From Sporomusaceae bacterium UBA7701 (GTDB taxonomy: Bacteria; Bacillota; Negativicutes; Sporomusales; UBA7701), in assembly GCA_002482545.1 (NCBI GenBank), contig DLGF01000020.1:62001-126000 (forward strand): a stretch of DNA of 64,000 nt, written 5' to 3'. The translations under genes were made by a program, and so were the position numbers. Positions 17,274 to 25,962 of the stretch are shown in pieces (the first letter of the stretch is position 1; every line of letters starts with the position of its first letter). Below the pieces are notes generated by a model that saw nothing but the letters and a program-made list of their open reading frames with translations, made no database searches and was not told where the DNA came from.

Positions 17274-17840
17274 ATGGCCAGATTGAGGTTTTTGACCGGA
17301 TTCATACTGATGGGAGCGCTTATGCTGGTGCTCGGCGCGCTGGGTGAAGCCGCCGAACCGGCGGGGAAAACGGCCGCTTTCGAATATCCCTCCGCCTATG
17401 TCGCCGGCGACGGCAGCCAGGTCTCCGGCGAGGAGCGGCAAGCCGTCACTTTGGTGGTAAAGGCCTTTGACGCTTACAACAAGAACGATCCGTCCCTGAT
17501 CAAACAGGCGGACTGGCGCTACCTGGACATGAAGGACGAGGAGGTCAGGGCCAAATTCGCGCCGGTGGGCGGTTTCAGGCTCCATGACGTTAAAGTGGAC
17601 AAAGCGGCGCCCGACTCCTTGACTACCTATATTCTCTACAGCTGGGAGATGGCCGGCGACAAAAACCGCTATTACGCGGTCGCCCTTGTTTCCCTCGCCT
17701 ATCGGGACAACGCCTGGGGGATCGTCGATACAGTGGCCCTCCCGGATTCGGATAACCAGGAACTGGCCCGGCAGGCCGCCAAAGCCGGAAAAAGATTCGG
17801 GGCGGCGGACCTGCGCGAGTGGAAGGGGCTGCTGAAGTAA
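17274..17840 (+). CDS. exported protein of unknown function
   Basis: 188 residues with a clear signal peptide (RLRFLTGFILMGALMLVLGALGEAAE) and AGGAGG at 17261-17266. The mature part has an alpha-plus-beta pattern (AFDAYNKNDPSLIKQADWRY, then YILYSWEMAGDKNRYYAVALVSL) that recalls NTF2-like or lumazine-binding-like folds. No family can be named with confidence. Likely secreted or bound to the outer face of the membrane. Confidence 0.65.
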   Translation: MARLRFLTGFILMGALMLVLGALGEAAEPAGKTAAFEYPSAYVAGDGSQVSGEERQAVTLVVKAFDAYNKNDPSLIKQADWRYLDMKDEEVRAKFAPVGGFRLHDVKVDKAAPDSLTTYILYSWEMAGDKNRYYAVALVSLAYRDNAWGIVDTVALPDSDNQELARQAAKAGKRFGAADLREWKGLLK

Positions 17841-17937
17841 AAGTCACCTTTTAGTATCCACCGTTCCCGGGGATAAAATCATAAGCCAACCCTCCCCGCC
17901 ATAATATATACCAGCGATGCGGAAAGGCGGGAAGGCG

Positions 17938-18282
17938 ATGTCGGTGCTCAAAACGATCGACCCCGATGCGCTGGCTCTCATTACGTCCCTGGTCGCCATC
18001 GATCTCGCCCGCGGGCTGGATATCGAGGAGCAGAACATCTTCGGGAACTTTATCGTCGCCGTCGGCAGCATCGTGCTGACCAACGCCGCGCTGGTCCAGG
18101 CGCAGTCTGACGCCAAAGCCAAGAAAACATCCTCCCAGCAGGGGGCTGCGCAGGAACCGGGCGGGCCTTCTGCCGGCCCGGCGGCGAAAGAGCAGCAGGA
18201 TCAAGTGCTCATCCGGGAATACGAGGAACTGAAGAAACAAATGGCGGAACTTTACAGGCTGCTGGAAAGCCCCGGCCGCTGA
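17938..18282 (+). CDS. small hypothetical protein
   Basis: 114 residues from the ATG at 17938, preceded by GGCGGGAAGG; an ATG at 17917 in frame lacks a good site. The N-terminal half (ALITSLVAIDLARGLDIEEQNIFGNFIVAVGSIVLTNAALVQAQ) resembles the short helical proteins found near sporulation and membrane genes in Firmicutes. The C-terminus is a charged coiled-coil-like helix (IREYEELKKQMAELYRLL) after a Gly/Ala/Pro linker. Function unknown. Confidence 0.6.
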   Translation: MSVLKTIDPDALALITSLVAIDLARGLDIEEQNIFGNFIVAVGSIVLTNAALVQAQSDAKAKKTSSQQGAAQEPGGPSAGPAAKEQQDQVLIREYEELKKQMAELYRLLESPGR

Positions 18283-18315
18283 TATTCCGTCAAAAAAACA
18301 CAAGCGCCCACAAGA

Positions 18316-18348
18316 GAACCCCCTGCGGAAATTTTCCGCAGGGGGTTC
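18316..18348. terminator. bidirectional intrinsic terminator
   Basis: GAACCCCCTGCGGAAA pairs with TTTCCGCAGGGGGTTC. It sits between convergent genes ending at 18282 and 18351. An A-rich/T-rich context on the left suits the minus-strand gene best. Confidence 0.7.
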
Positions 18349-18350
18349 GG

Positions 18351-19742
18351 CTATCTGGCGCCGGGATTCATCCGTCCGGCAATGACGCGGGCGACATGGA
18401 CGCCGCTGGCGCTGGCCTGCGAGAGGCCGCGGGTGATGCCCGCCCCGTCGCCGACGGCGAACATGTTCGGGATCTCGGTTTCGAGTTCGTTGCTGAGCTT
18501 GAGCCGCGAGCTATAGAATTTGACTTCGACGCCATAGAGCAACGTGTCGTCGTTGGCCATCCCCGGCGCGATCTTATCCAGCGCATACACCATCTCGATG
18601 ATATTGTCGAGGTGCCGTTTCGGCAGCACCAGGCTGAGGTCGCCGGGGGTCGCCTCCAGCGTCGGCTTGGTGAAGCTTTGCGACAGGCGGTGTTCGTTGG
18701 TCCGTCGCCCCTTCATCAGGTCGCCGAACCGCTGCACCAGCACGCCGCCGCTCAGCATGTTGGAAAAGGACGCGATCCGCTTGCCGTACTGGTGCGGTTC
18801 GGTGAAAGGCTCGGTGAACCGGTTGGAGACCAGCAGGGCGAAGTTGGTGTTGCGGCTGTGCAGGCTTTCATCCCGGTAGCTGTGGCCGTTTACGGTGATA
18901 ATCCCGTCGGTGTTCTCCGTCACGACATAGCCCCCGGGATTCATGCAGAAGGTGCGGACCGCGTCGCCGTACTGCTTGGTCCGGTAAATCAGCTTGGCTT
19001 CGTACACCTCGTCGGTAATGTCCTGGAAAACCTCGGCCGGGATTTCGACCCGCACCCCGACGTCGACCTGGTTGTTGAACAGCGACAGCCCCAGCTCGCG
19101 GCACTGGTCGGAGAACCATTCCGAGCCGGCCCGGCCGGGGGCCGCGATCAGATAGCGGCAGCGGACGGTTTCCTGCTCCGGGAGCTCAAGCGAAAAACCT
19201 TCCTCTTCCCGGGCGATCGAGGCGACGGCGGTATGAAACCGCATGGTGATTTTCTCACGGAGGTATTCATAGATACAGCCCAGGATTTTCAGATTATTTT
19301 CGGTGCCGAGGTGGCGGACCTTAGCGCTCAAGAGGTATAAACCGTGCTTGATGGCCAGGCGGCCGACATGGCTGTTCGCGGTGGTGAAAAATTCCTGCGG
19401 AGCGCCGTATTTCAGGTTGATTTGATCAACGTATTCGATCAGGTCAAGGACCGTTTGGTCAGGCAGATACTCATTCAGCCAGCCTCCGAACTGAGTAGTG
19501 AAATTATACTTTCCGTCCGAAAAGGCTCCTGCTCCCCCAAAGCCCCGCATGATGCCGCAAGGCTTGCAGTGGATGCAGTTGGGAACCTTTTTTTCGGCGA
19601 TCGGGCAGCGCCGGGCGAAAATGTCCGCGCCGGTTTCGATCATGATGATCCGCGCGCCGGGATTTCGCAGGGTGAGTTCGTAGGCGGCAAAAATACCGGC
19701 GGGACCGCCGCCGATGATGCCGATGTCGAAGGTATTGGACAT
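18351..19742 (-). CDS. FAD-dependent dehydrogenase (COG2509 type)
   Basis: 463 residues. The N-terminus holds the dinucleotide-binding motif DIGIIGGGPAGIFAAYEL. A cysteine-rich block follows (CPIAEKKVPNCIHCKPC, then GFGGAGAFSDGKYN), which is typical of the uncharacterised FAD-dependent dehydrogenase family COG2509. The C-terminus has the second FAD motif PNMFAVGDGAGITRGLSQASASG, with GRMNP at the end. The enzyme is presumably cytoplasmic and its substrate unknown. It is monocistronic and forms the left neighbour of the prophage. Confidence 0.85.
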   Translation of the reverse strand: MSNTFDIGIIGGGPAGIFAAYELTLRNPGARIIMIETGADIFARRCPIAEKKVPNCIHCKPCGIMRGFGGAGAFSDGKYNFTTQFGGWLNEYLPDQTVLDLIEYVDQINLKYGAPQEFFTTANSHVGRLAIKHGLYLLSAKVRHLGTENNLKILGCIYEYLREKITMRFHTAVASIAREEEGFSLELPEQETVRCRYLIAAPGRAGSEWFSDQCRELGLSLFNNQVDVGVRVEIPAEVFQDITDEVYEAKLIYRTKQYGDAVRTFCMNPGGYVVTENTDGIITVNGHSYRDESLHSRNTNFALLVSNRFTEPFTEPHQYGKRIASFSNMLSGGVLVQRFGDLMKGRRTNEHRLSQSFTKPTLEATPGDLSLVLPKRHLDNIIEMVYALDKIAPGMANDDTLLYGVEVKFYSSRLKLSNELETEIPNMFAVGDGAGITRGLSQASASGVHVARVIAGRMNPGAR

Positions 19743-19841
19743 GGAGGTTCACCTCGTTTTCGTAGTTCGTTTACCAAACCGCCTGATATTATATAGTATC
19801 TTACCCCAAATGTACAGCGGAAAATTGCCCGCAGCCAAAAA

Positions 19842-19865
19842 CGGAGGAAGCGCTCGCTTCCTCCG
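19842..19865. other. perfect hairpin at the left prophage boundary
   Basis: CGGAGGAAGCG and its exact complement are separated by two bases, followed by TTCCATTT. It lies between the promoter side of the FAD enzyme gene and the small terminase gene. It could be a terminator protecting one from the other. Confidence 0.45.
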
Positions 19866-19893
19866 TTCCATTTCGTACCTGGGAGGTGGTTCG

Positions 19894-20217
19894 ATGAACG
19901 CTGGGCAGGACAAACGCCGGCAGCCGGGAAAGGGAGCCGGTCCGGCTCCGCCGGGGCGGGCGGACGCGGAAGAGGCCGGAGGGCTTCCGGCTTCGGCCCG
20001 GAAATACCGGGAACTGGTCAAAGAGAACACCGTCAGCGCCATCCGCACGGTGCTCGAAATCATGGAAACCGGCAAACCACAGGAGCGGCTGAAAGCGGCG
20101 GAAATTATCCTCGACCGGGCGCACGGCAGGCCGGCCCAGCCGGTAGACGCCGAGGTGAGCGGGAAGGTCAAGGTCGACATCCTCCTGCCGCCCGGTATGG
20201 ATGATCTCTTAGGATGA
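19894..20217 (+). CDS. phage terminase small subunit-like protein
   Basis: 107 residues from the ATG at 19894 preceded by GGGAGGTGG. A low-complexity Gly/Pro/Ala-rich head is followed by a helical region (KYRELVKENTVSAIRTVLEI) and the sequence RLKAAEIILDRAHGRPAQP. That last block is common in small terminase or terminase-associated proteins directly upstream of large terminase genes. It would bind pac-site DNA. The stop overlaps the next start by four bases (ATGA-type). Confidence 0.7.
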   Translation: MNAGQDKRRQPGKGAGPAPPGRADAEEAGGLPASARKYRELVKENTVSAIRTVLEIMETGKPQERLKAAEIILDRAHGRPAQPVDAEVSGKVKVDILLPPGMDDLLG

Positions 20218-21082
20218 AGCTGGATCTGTCGCGGATCAACCCCAAGCAGGTCGAGTTTTTCCGGGCCAGGGCCCGGCACGTCGCCTACGGCGGGGCCCGG
20301 GGCGGGGGAAAGTCCTGGGCCATGCGGATGAAGTTCACGGCCCTGGCGATCCAGTATCCCGGCCTCAAACTGCTGCTCCTCCGGCGCACCCTGCCGGAAC
20401 TCAGGGAGAATCACCTGCTGCCCTTGCTCGCCCTCCTGACCGGGTTCGCCAAATACAAGGGCGAGGAGCGGGCCTTCCTGTTCCCCAACGGCAGCCGGCT
20501 CAAACTGGGCTACTGCGATAACGAGAAGGACGTATTCCAGTATCAGGGGCAGGAATACGACGTGGTGGGGTTTGAGGAAGCCACCCTGTTCACCGAAGCG
20601 TCTACCGTGAACTTTACGGCTGCTGCGGCCCGGATGCCGGCGCCAGGGAAACGGCCACCGAGGTGGCCAAGCGGGTGCGGGTCCTGGAACGGGGCGAGGA
20701 GGCGACGGGCTTTGCCGACCCGTCCATCTGGGCGCGGACCGGCCACGACGGCCCGACCATCGCCGAAGAGTTCGCCCTGCAGGGGGTGGGCTGGCAAAAA
20801 GCCGACAACGACCGGCTTCAAGGCAAAATGCAGGTGCATCTCCGGCTGAAGGAAGGAAAAATCAAAATCTTCGAAACCTGCCGGCACCTGATCCGCACCT
20901 TGCCGCCCCTGGTCTACGACCGGCACCGGCCGGAAGACGTGGATACGACCCAGGAAGACCACGCCTATGATGCGCTCAGGTACGAGCTGATGTCCCGGCC
21001 CTGGGCGCCCGAGGGAACCAAGAAACGGCCCTATGACGAGTGGGAAGAAGACGAAGACCGCAAAACTTGGATGGGGTCCTGA
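20214..21082 (+). pseudogene. terminase large subunit, internally deleted and frameshifted
   Basis: The ATPase half is intact to about residue 128: Walker A GGARGGGKS (26-34), the adenine/arginine region LLLRRTLPELRENH and Walker B VVGFEEATLF. At about 20595-20603 the sequence jumps to the nuclease half in another frame, which reads VYRELYG and continues to the stop at 21082 (YDRHRPEDVDTTQEDHAYDALRYELMS). The two parts sum to about 290 residues against the usual 420-480. Roughly 130-180 codons, including the start of the nuclease domain, are therefore missing. DNA packaging by this protein should be impossible. Confidence 0.85.
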
Positions 21083-21094
21083 GGGAGTGAGAAG

Positions 21095-22906
21095 ATGGAC
21101 GAAGCTCAAAATACCGCCGGCGCTGCCGAAAAACTCCGCAGCTATTTCAGGCAGGCGGTCGAACACCAGAAAAAATGGCGGGAGAAGGCCCGGGAAGACT
21201 ACGGGTTCTACACCGGCGACCAGTGGAACAGCGCCGACCTCGGCGCGCTGAAGGAGCAGCAGCGGCCCGCCATAACCATCAACAAAATCAAGCCGCTGAT
21301 TCAACTGCTGTCCGGCTGGCAGCGGCTTAACCGCTACGAGCCGGATTTTCTCCCCCGCACCGCCGGCGACCTGGAGCTCTGCAAGGTCCGCAAGGGCGTG
21401 ACCAAGTTCGTTTTCGACCGCAACGACTATGAATATAAGGAAAGCCGGATCTTTTTCGACGGCATCGTCTGCGGCCGGGGGTGGCTGTCCGCCGAGTACG
21501 AATGGAACTACGAGTCGCTAGAAGGCGACATCGTGCTCCGGCGGCTGTCCCCCTTCGATATGTACGTCGACCCGGAGGCCAGGGAGCCGGACCTCAGCGA
21601 CGCGGAATACGTCTGCCGGGCCAAATGGGTGACCAAGGAAAAGATCAAAGACGTATATCCCGAGCATCAGGACGCCGTCGAGGCGTTCGCCAGGAAATAC
21701 GCCGAGGACGAGCCGCCGGACAAAGCCGGCGCCGAAAGCCTGTGGTATTCGCGGGAGACCAAAAAATGCCGCCTGGTGGAGATCTGGTACAAGGAGCATT
21801 ACGCCAAGACCCTTTATATCCTGCCCGACGGCCGCGCGGCGGCGGACGGGCAGGCCGAAGCCGCCCTCCTCCTTGCAGGCGCGCGGCAAATCCGGCTGCC
21901 GCTCACCAAAATGAAATTCGCCACGCTGCTGGGCGACCTCATCCTGGAACAAGGCGACAGCCCCTACCGCCACAACGATTTTCCCTTTGTGCCCTTTATC
22001 GCGCAATACACCGGCGAATGCGAACCGGAAAACGATATCCAGGGCATCATCCGCAGCCTCAAGGACCCCCAGCGGGAGATCAACAAGCGGCGCAGCCAGT
22101 CGCTGCACATCCTGAACACCACCGCCAACCCCATCTACTGGGTCCGGGAAGGCGCCCTGCCGCCCGGCGATTTCCAGCGGTTCAAGGACAAAGGGGCGAT
22201 TGCCGGCGGCGTGTTCAAATTCGCCACGGAAAAGCCCGTCCGGGAGGAAGCCGCCCAATTCCCGGCGGCCCTGGCCCGGATGGAAGACGTGTCCACCGGC
22301 GACCTGCGGCAGATTTCGGGCATCAACCCGGAAATGCTCGGCGAAGCCATGCCCAGCGGCACGAGCGGCAAAGCCATCGAGCTTCGCCAGCGCCAGTCGG
22401 TGACCCAGATCGCGCCGCTCTTCGACAATCTCCGGCTGAGCAAGAAACGGCTGCTGTATCTTCTCTGGGGGGAACCGGGCAAGCCCGGCCTCATCCCCCA
22501 GTACTACAGCGAAGCCAAGGTCATCCGCATCACCGGCGACGACGGCAAGCCGGCCTTCCTGGCCGTCAACCAGCCGGAGGTCGACCCCGCCGGCCGGCCG
22601 ACCGGGCGCATCCTCAACGACCTGTCGGCCGGGGAATTCGACATCGTCGTCGCCGACGCCCCGTCGACGCCGACCCAGCGCATTGCCCAGTACTACGCCC
22701 TGCTCGAAGCCGTCCAGGCCGGGGTAGCGATACCGCCGGACATCATCCTTGAAGCCTCCGACCTGCCGCAGAAGGAGGAGATCCGGCAACGGCTGCTGGC
22801 CGAACAACAAGCGGCCCTGCAATCAGCGCGGCAGCCGCAGCCGGGCCCCGTCAGGCGGGCCGGACCGCCGGGGACCTTCCCGGACGCCTCCGCGCCCCTG
22901 CTCTAG
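21095..22906 (+). CDS. phage portal protein (P22 gp1-like)
   Basis: 603 residues. The N-terminus has QKKWREKAREDYGFYTGDQWN and RPAITINKIKPLIQLLSGWQ, and the central part includes RRLSPFDMYVDPEAREPDLSD and PQREINKRRSQSLHILNTTAN. These match the P22-like portal family that forms the dodecameric DNA channel at a capsid vertex. The C-terminus ends in a Pro/Gln-rich tail. The gene is full length and uninterrupted, unlike the terminase, and lies 12 bases downstream of it. Confidence 0.88.
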   Translation: MDEAQNTAGAAEKLRSYFRQAVEHQKKWREKAREDYGFYTGDQWNSADLGALKEQQRPAITINKIKPLIQLLSGWQRLNRYEPDFLPRTAGDLELCKVRKGVTKFVFDRNDYEYKESRIFFDGIVCGRGWLSAEYEWNYESLEGDIVLRRLSPFDMYVDPEAREPDLSDAEYVCRAKWVTKEKIKDVYPEHQDAVEAFARKYAEDEPPDKAGAESLWYSRETKKCRLVEIWYKEHYAKTLYILPDGRAAADGQAEAALLLAGARQIRLPLTKMKFATLLGDLILEQGDSPYRHNDFPFVPFIAQYTGECEPENDIQGIIRSLKDPQREINKRRSQSLHILNTTANPIYWVREGALPPGDFQRFKDKGAIAGGVFKFATEKPVREEAAQFPAALARMEDVSTGDLRQISGINPEMLGEAMPSGTSGKAIELRQRQSVTQIAPLFDNLRLSKKRLLYLLWGEPGKPGLIPQYYSEAKVIRITGDDGKPAFLAVNQPEVDPAGRPTGRILNDLSAGEFDIVVADAPSTPTQRIAQYYALLEAVQAGVAIPPDIILEASDLPQKEEIRQRLLAEQQAALQSARQPQPGPVRRAGPPGTFPDASAPLL

Positions 22907-22917
22907 GAGGCGACGGC

Positions 22918-23034
22918 ATGGACCTGTCGGCGGAATGGTTCTATATGACCCGGCTAAGAAAAAAGCCGCCCCGCAAAAGGAAGAAGCGGAAGAGGCGGGA
23001 AAAGCAGCAGGCGCCGGACTGCAGGTTGAAGTGA
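22918..23034 (+). CDS. small basic phage protein (38 residues)
   Basis: A strong AGGAGG at 22905-22910 precedes this ATG. The 38-residue product is highly basic (RLRKKPPRKRKKRKRREKQQ), so it could bind nucleic acid. It overlaps another frame that also begins near 22935, and only the ribosome binding site favours this one. Function unknown. Confidence 0.45.
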   Translation: MDLSAEWFYMTRLRKKPPRKRKKRKRREKQQAPDCRLK

Positions 23035-23048
23035 AAGGGAGGGCAAGT

Positions 23049-23162
23049 ATGGGATATCGCGAGGAAGAATATCAAGACCGCCGCAATGCGGGCTGGGCTC
23101 CCTCACCGGAAGGGGGGGATACCGGGGCTGGTGAAAACCTTGCTGGCGGGCTCCCGGCCTGA
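23049..23162 (+). CDS. small phage protein or truncated gene remnant (37 residues)
   Basis: The ATG at 23049 follows AAGGGAGGGC. The product begins MGYREEEYQDRRNAGWAPSP and stops after 37 codons. It lies where a scaffold or capsid gene would normally start after the portal. It may be the 5' stump of a gene lost when the head region was deleted. Confidence 0.35.
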   Translation: MGYREEEYQDRRNAGWAPSPEGGDTGAGENLAGGLPA

Positions 23163-23847
23163 GCGCGGGGAGGAAGAGAATATTTGGTGGAATTTATTCA
23201 GTTCTCAGGGGGACGCCCATAGTGGAGCCCGTCGCGCCGCCGAGCCTATGTGGCTGCTGAATTTGGCTGAAAGCAGGCCTGCAATCACCGGCATCCGGGA
23301 CGGTGCGGACGACTATTATCGGAGATTCGGAGGCAGGATAGAACAAGCTGAAAATAGGGATCAAAAAAGAGAAAGCATGGGAGATGACTCCAACAATAGT
23401 ATCAATGAAATGGCTCAGGGAGACAACAATTTTGGCCGGAGGGTTCTGGAAGGGGGAGAGCATCAGCTAGGTTTACCCTATGTATTGGGAGGCGACGGGG
23501 TAAATTCAACCGATTGCGGTAAATTTACCCTTGATAATTATAAGAAGGCAGGGGTGGATCTCGGAACTCGACTAGCAGATGAACAACATAACTATTGCCA
23601 AGCCAACGGAGACCTTTTTATGGACATTACCAAAGCAAAACCTGGCGATCTTGTGTTTTTCAAAAACACATATGGAGACTGGGAGCCCGGAACGATTACT
23701 CACGTTGGAATTTACGCAGGTGATGGAAAGATGCTGCACGCTGGAAGCAGTAAAGGGGTAAGCTACACGGACATAACGAATGATTATTGGAAGCCTCTTC
23801 TGGCGGGCTTTGGCAGAGTGCGCCCAGCAAGTTCAAACAGTCAGTGA
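23086..23847 (+). CDS. NlpC/P60-family cell-wall hydrolase
   Basis: Open frame of 253 residues whose C-terminal half (about 115-250) is an NlpC/P60 domain: GLPYVLGGDG, then the catalytic Cys in STDCGKF (Cys144), KPGDLVFF, the catalytic His in THVGIYAGDG (His206) and a third polar residue in MLHAGS (His218). The N-terminal half is poorly conserved, so the true start may be later (for example the ATG of MGDDSNNS). No signal peptide is seen. Expected activity is cleavage of gamma-D-Glu-diaminopimelate bonds in peptidoglycan. From about 23180 the G+C falls below that of the flanking phage genes, suggesting a later insertion. Confidence 0.75.
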   Translation: MRAGLPHRKGGIPGLVKTLLAGSRPERGEEENIWWNLFSSQGDAHSGARRAAEPMWLLNLAESRPAITGIRDGADDYYRRFGGRIEQAENRDQKRESMGDDSNNSINEMAQGDNNFGRRVLEGGEHQLGLPYVLGGDGVNSTDCGKFTLDNYKKAGVDLGTRLADEQHNYCQANGDLFMDITKAKPGDLVFFKNTYGDWEPGTITHVGIYAGDGKMLHAGSSKGVSYTDITNDYWKPLLAGFGRVRPASSNSQ

Positions 23848-23942
23848 TACAAATGCACTAAACTGTAATATAAAACCATGGAACGTTTTTCCAAATAATG
23901 CTATAATTTGTAGCAACAACACAGTGAGCGGGAGAGAGGAAT

Positions 23943-24455
23943 ATGAAGAAGCAAAATTCGGTAGTCTGGATATTCGGAATAAAGCGATTGGCTGTTACCT
24001 GGATTTTGACTGCTGCTATTTGCGCGCTGACGCTTCCGGCCGCTGCCGGGGGCAACGGTCTCGGACCGGAGGATTTCACGCTTGTCCAGGAGGCGACGGG
24101 GCGGGTGATAACGGTCGGCGCGCCGTTCGACGGAGCGGCCGACGGCCTCCGGATCAACCGCCAGGGAGACCGGGTAGTCGACCTGACCGTGTCCGCCGCC
24201 GGCTATTCGACCGGCAGGGGAATAAAGACCGGCGATTCCCTTTCCCGGGTGACCGGAGTATACGGCGAGCCCGCCAGGACGGGCGAGAGCAAAACGTACA
24301 AATGGATCGGCTACAGGTATGAGGACACCTCCAGCCCGCTCAAAATTTTCTTCTATCTGGACAAGGAAACGGATTTGGTTATAGCCGTCAACATCAACTT
24401 ATATCCCGTGGGAGTGCCGCCGCTCCTGAGAGGCGGGGACAACGGCGGATTGTAA
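23943..24455 (+). CDS. exported protein of unknown function
   Basis: 170 residues with a signal peptide after a charged head (RLAVTWILTAAICALTLPAAAG). The mature part shows two beta-rich units, including GIKTGDSLSRVTGVYGEP and YKWIGYRYEDTSSPLKIFFYLD. That pattern is seen in small secreted Firmicute proteins with a SmpA/BamE-like GDS...V...YG motif. GGAGAGAGG at 23930-23938 is the ribosome binding site. It is not a normal phage late gene and may be cargo. A terminator follows it. Confidence 0.65.
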   Translation: MKKQNSVVWIFGIKRLAVTWILTAAICALTLPAAAGGNGLGPEDFTLVQEATGRVITVGAPFDGAADGLRINRQGDRVVDLTVSAAGYSTGRGIKTGDSLSRVTGVYGEPARTGESKTYKWIGYRYEDTSSPLKIFFYLDKETDLVIAVNINLYPVGVPPLLRGGDNGGL

Positions 24456-24488
24456 CGGTTGGCTTGCGTTAACAAAATAAGGAGCCCC

Positions 24489-24521
24489 AAAGCGACTGAA
24501 AATTTTTTCAGCCGCTTTTTT
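24489..24521 (+). terminator. intrinsic terminator after the exported-protein gene
   Basis: AAAGCGACTGAAAA pairs with TTTTCAGCCGCTTT around a short T-rich loop, with a run of T at 24516-24521. It lies 34 bases after the stop. Confidence 0.8.
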
Positions 24522-24690
24522 GTTGGCCGTTACCACCACGGCCAGCTTCGCGCACCGCGATTTTTTGCCGTGGGGCAGGCCAAAGCCGGCTCGGGCTTCG
24601 CGTCAGCCTGACGTTAACTGCACGAAAACCCCATTTCGCGGACGACACCGCGCAACAACGAAAGCCCAACAAGCCCGTTAAAAGGCATGA

Positions 24691-25189
24691 TTGGCTATAA
24701 TACCGAAATTGCCGTTATCGCACGGTGGAATGGCAGCGCATGGCAGCGCGTATTCGGGGGATTTTCGCGACAAGATTGATATGTGGTCTGGCTCTGTTGC
24801 TGATATTCCTACAGGCTGGGTACTGGTAGATGGCTACAGCGTACGCACCCCGAAGGCGGCAATTATACCCCTCCTGACCTCCGAACAGGTTTATTGTCGG
24901 CGCTGGGCAGGATGATGGGACACATACGCCTGGAACAAATGGCATAGGTACGGGGTATTATGCTCCGGGAGCTACAGGCGGCGAAGATAAGCATAGTTTA
25001 ATCGGAAACGAGAACGGTCCTCATGCACATGGTGTAGGCGTAGACCTTCCAGGGTCTGCTGGACCCAATACTAATTGTTTTGCAAGCAACAAAGGTATAA
25101 GTGTTCAAGGTTATGTATCCACAAATTCTTCTGGTAGCGGCATAGCCCACAAAATAGACCTCTTACTATGCGCTGTGTTTCTTGTATAA
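24691..25189 (+). pseudogene. phage tail-collar domain protein, frameshifted
   Basis: Read across two frames, the segment gives IDMWSGSVADIPTGWVLVDG, then TPPDLR, FIVGAGQDDGTHTPG, DKHSLIGNENGPHAHGVGVD and a C-terminal KIDLLLCAVFLV. This is the tail-collar fold found at the tips of phage tail fibres (WSG...PxGW...DG; PDLRxRF; xHxH). At least one base has been lost or gained near 24889, and the N-terminal part is missing. The surrounding 24522-24690 stretch carries no recognisable gene. Confidence 0.7.
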
Positions 25190-25190
25190 A

Positions 25191-25892
25191 TTATAAACCT
25201 AAATAAAAATTCGTTTGTAAGTCTGCTTTGCGCGGAAACTGTAAAAATTCAGAATCATAGTTTCGCGTTTTTTTAAGTAGTAAAAACATCCCCCAAGCTG
25301 CCGAAGGAAAGACTTGGGCAAGGGGCCTTGCTATTAATGAAGGGAATGGATAAAAGTTGCTGCCTCGGCGGCTCATTAATTCATAGCCGCCAGGAAAGCA
25401 AGAGTTAAGAAATTTTATAGTATCCTCCAAAGTATAGCCTCTAATATGGGCTGAGTTTATTTGTATTGAAGTTGGTTGTTGTCCTAATAGTAATAAAATA
25501 CGATTATGCAAAGAAGCAAGATTTGGGACGCCAATAATCAGTTTCCCTCCTATAGGCAACATTCGGGATATTTGATGAAAAATCCAAAAAAGTTCTTTAG
25601 TGTGTTCAAGAATTTGATTGGCAATTATAACATCGATAGATGAATCCGCAAACGGATAAATATCGTTCTCAATGTTGATCTCTTCCACGCATATACTTTT
25701 GTTTTTTAAAACCTGAGCCGATGGCCCATAACACTCTATCGCAGATATAGTCGATGTTGGGTTTATCTCTCTGGCGATGTCTAAGTCGGCTCCGGAGCCG
25801 GCTCCAATATCAAGTACTGACCTATAAGGCATAGATTTATATAAATAATCTTTAATAATATGGCGCCCATAATTTAATTCACGATCTATCAT
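25191..25892 (-). CDS. class I SAM-dependent methyltransferase (prophage cargo)
   Basis: 233 residues from the ATG at 25892, which follows AAGGAGATATATA. Motif I is SVLDIGAGSGADLDIA near residue 30, followed by AIECYGPS, ADSSIDVIIANQILEH and GGKLIIGVPN, the standard class I methyltransferase series. The C-terminus (YPFPSLIARPLAQVFPSAAWGMFLLLKK) is similar to methyltransferases found in surface-polysaccharide clusters. It lies antisense to the whole prophage and has clearly lower G+C than the flanking genes, so it was probably acquired separately. Substrate unknown. Confidence 0.8.
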   Translation of the reverse strand: MIDRELNYGRHIIKDYLYKSMPYRSVLDIGAGSGADLDIAREINPTSTISAIECYGPSAQVLKNKSICVEEINIENDIYPFADSSIDVIIANQILEHTKELFWIFHQISRMLPIGGKLIIGVPNLASLHNRILLLLGQQPTSIQINSAHIRGYTLEDTIKFLNSCFPGGYELMSRRGSNFYPFPSLIARPLAQVFPSAAWGMFLLLKKTRNYDSEFLQFPRKADLQTNFYLGL

Positions 25893-25962
25893 TATATATC
25901 TCCTTAGTTGGTATAAATAGTTGGTATAAATCAATTATACCAAAAAAAGGGCAGGTGAGACC

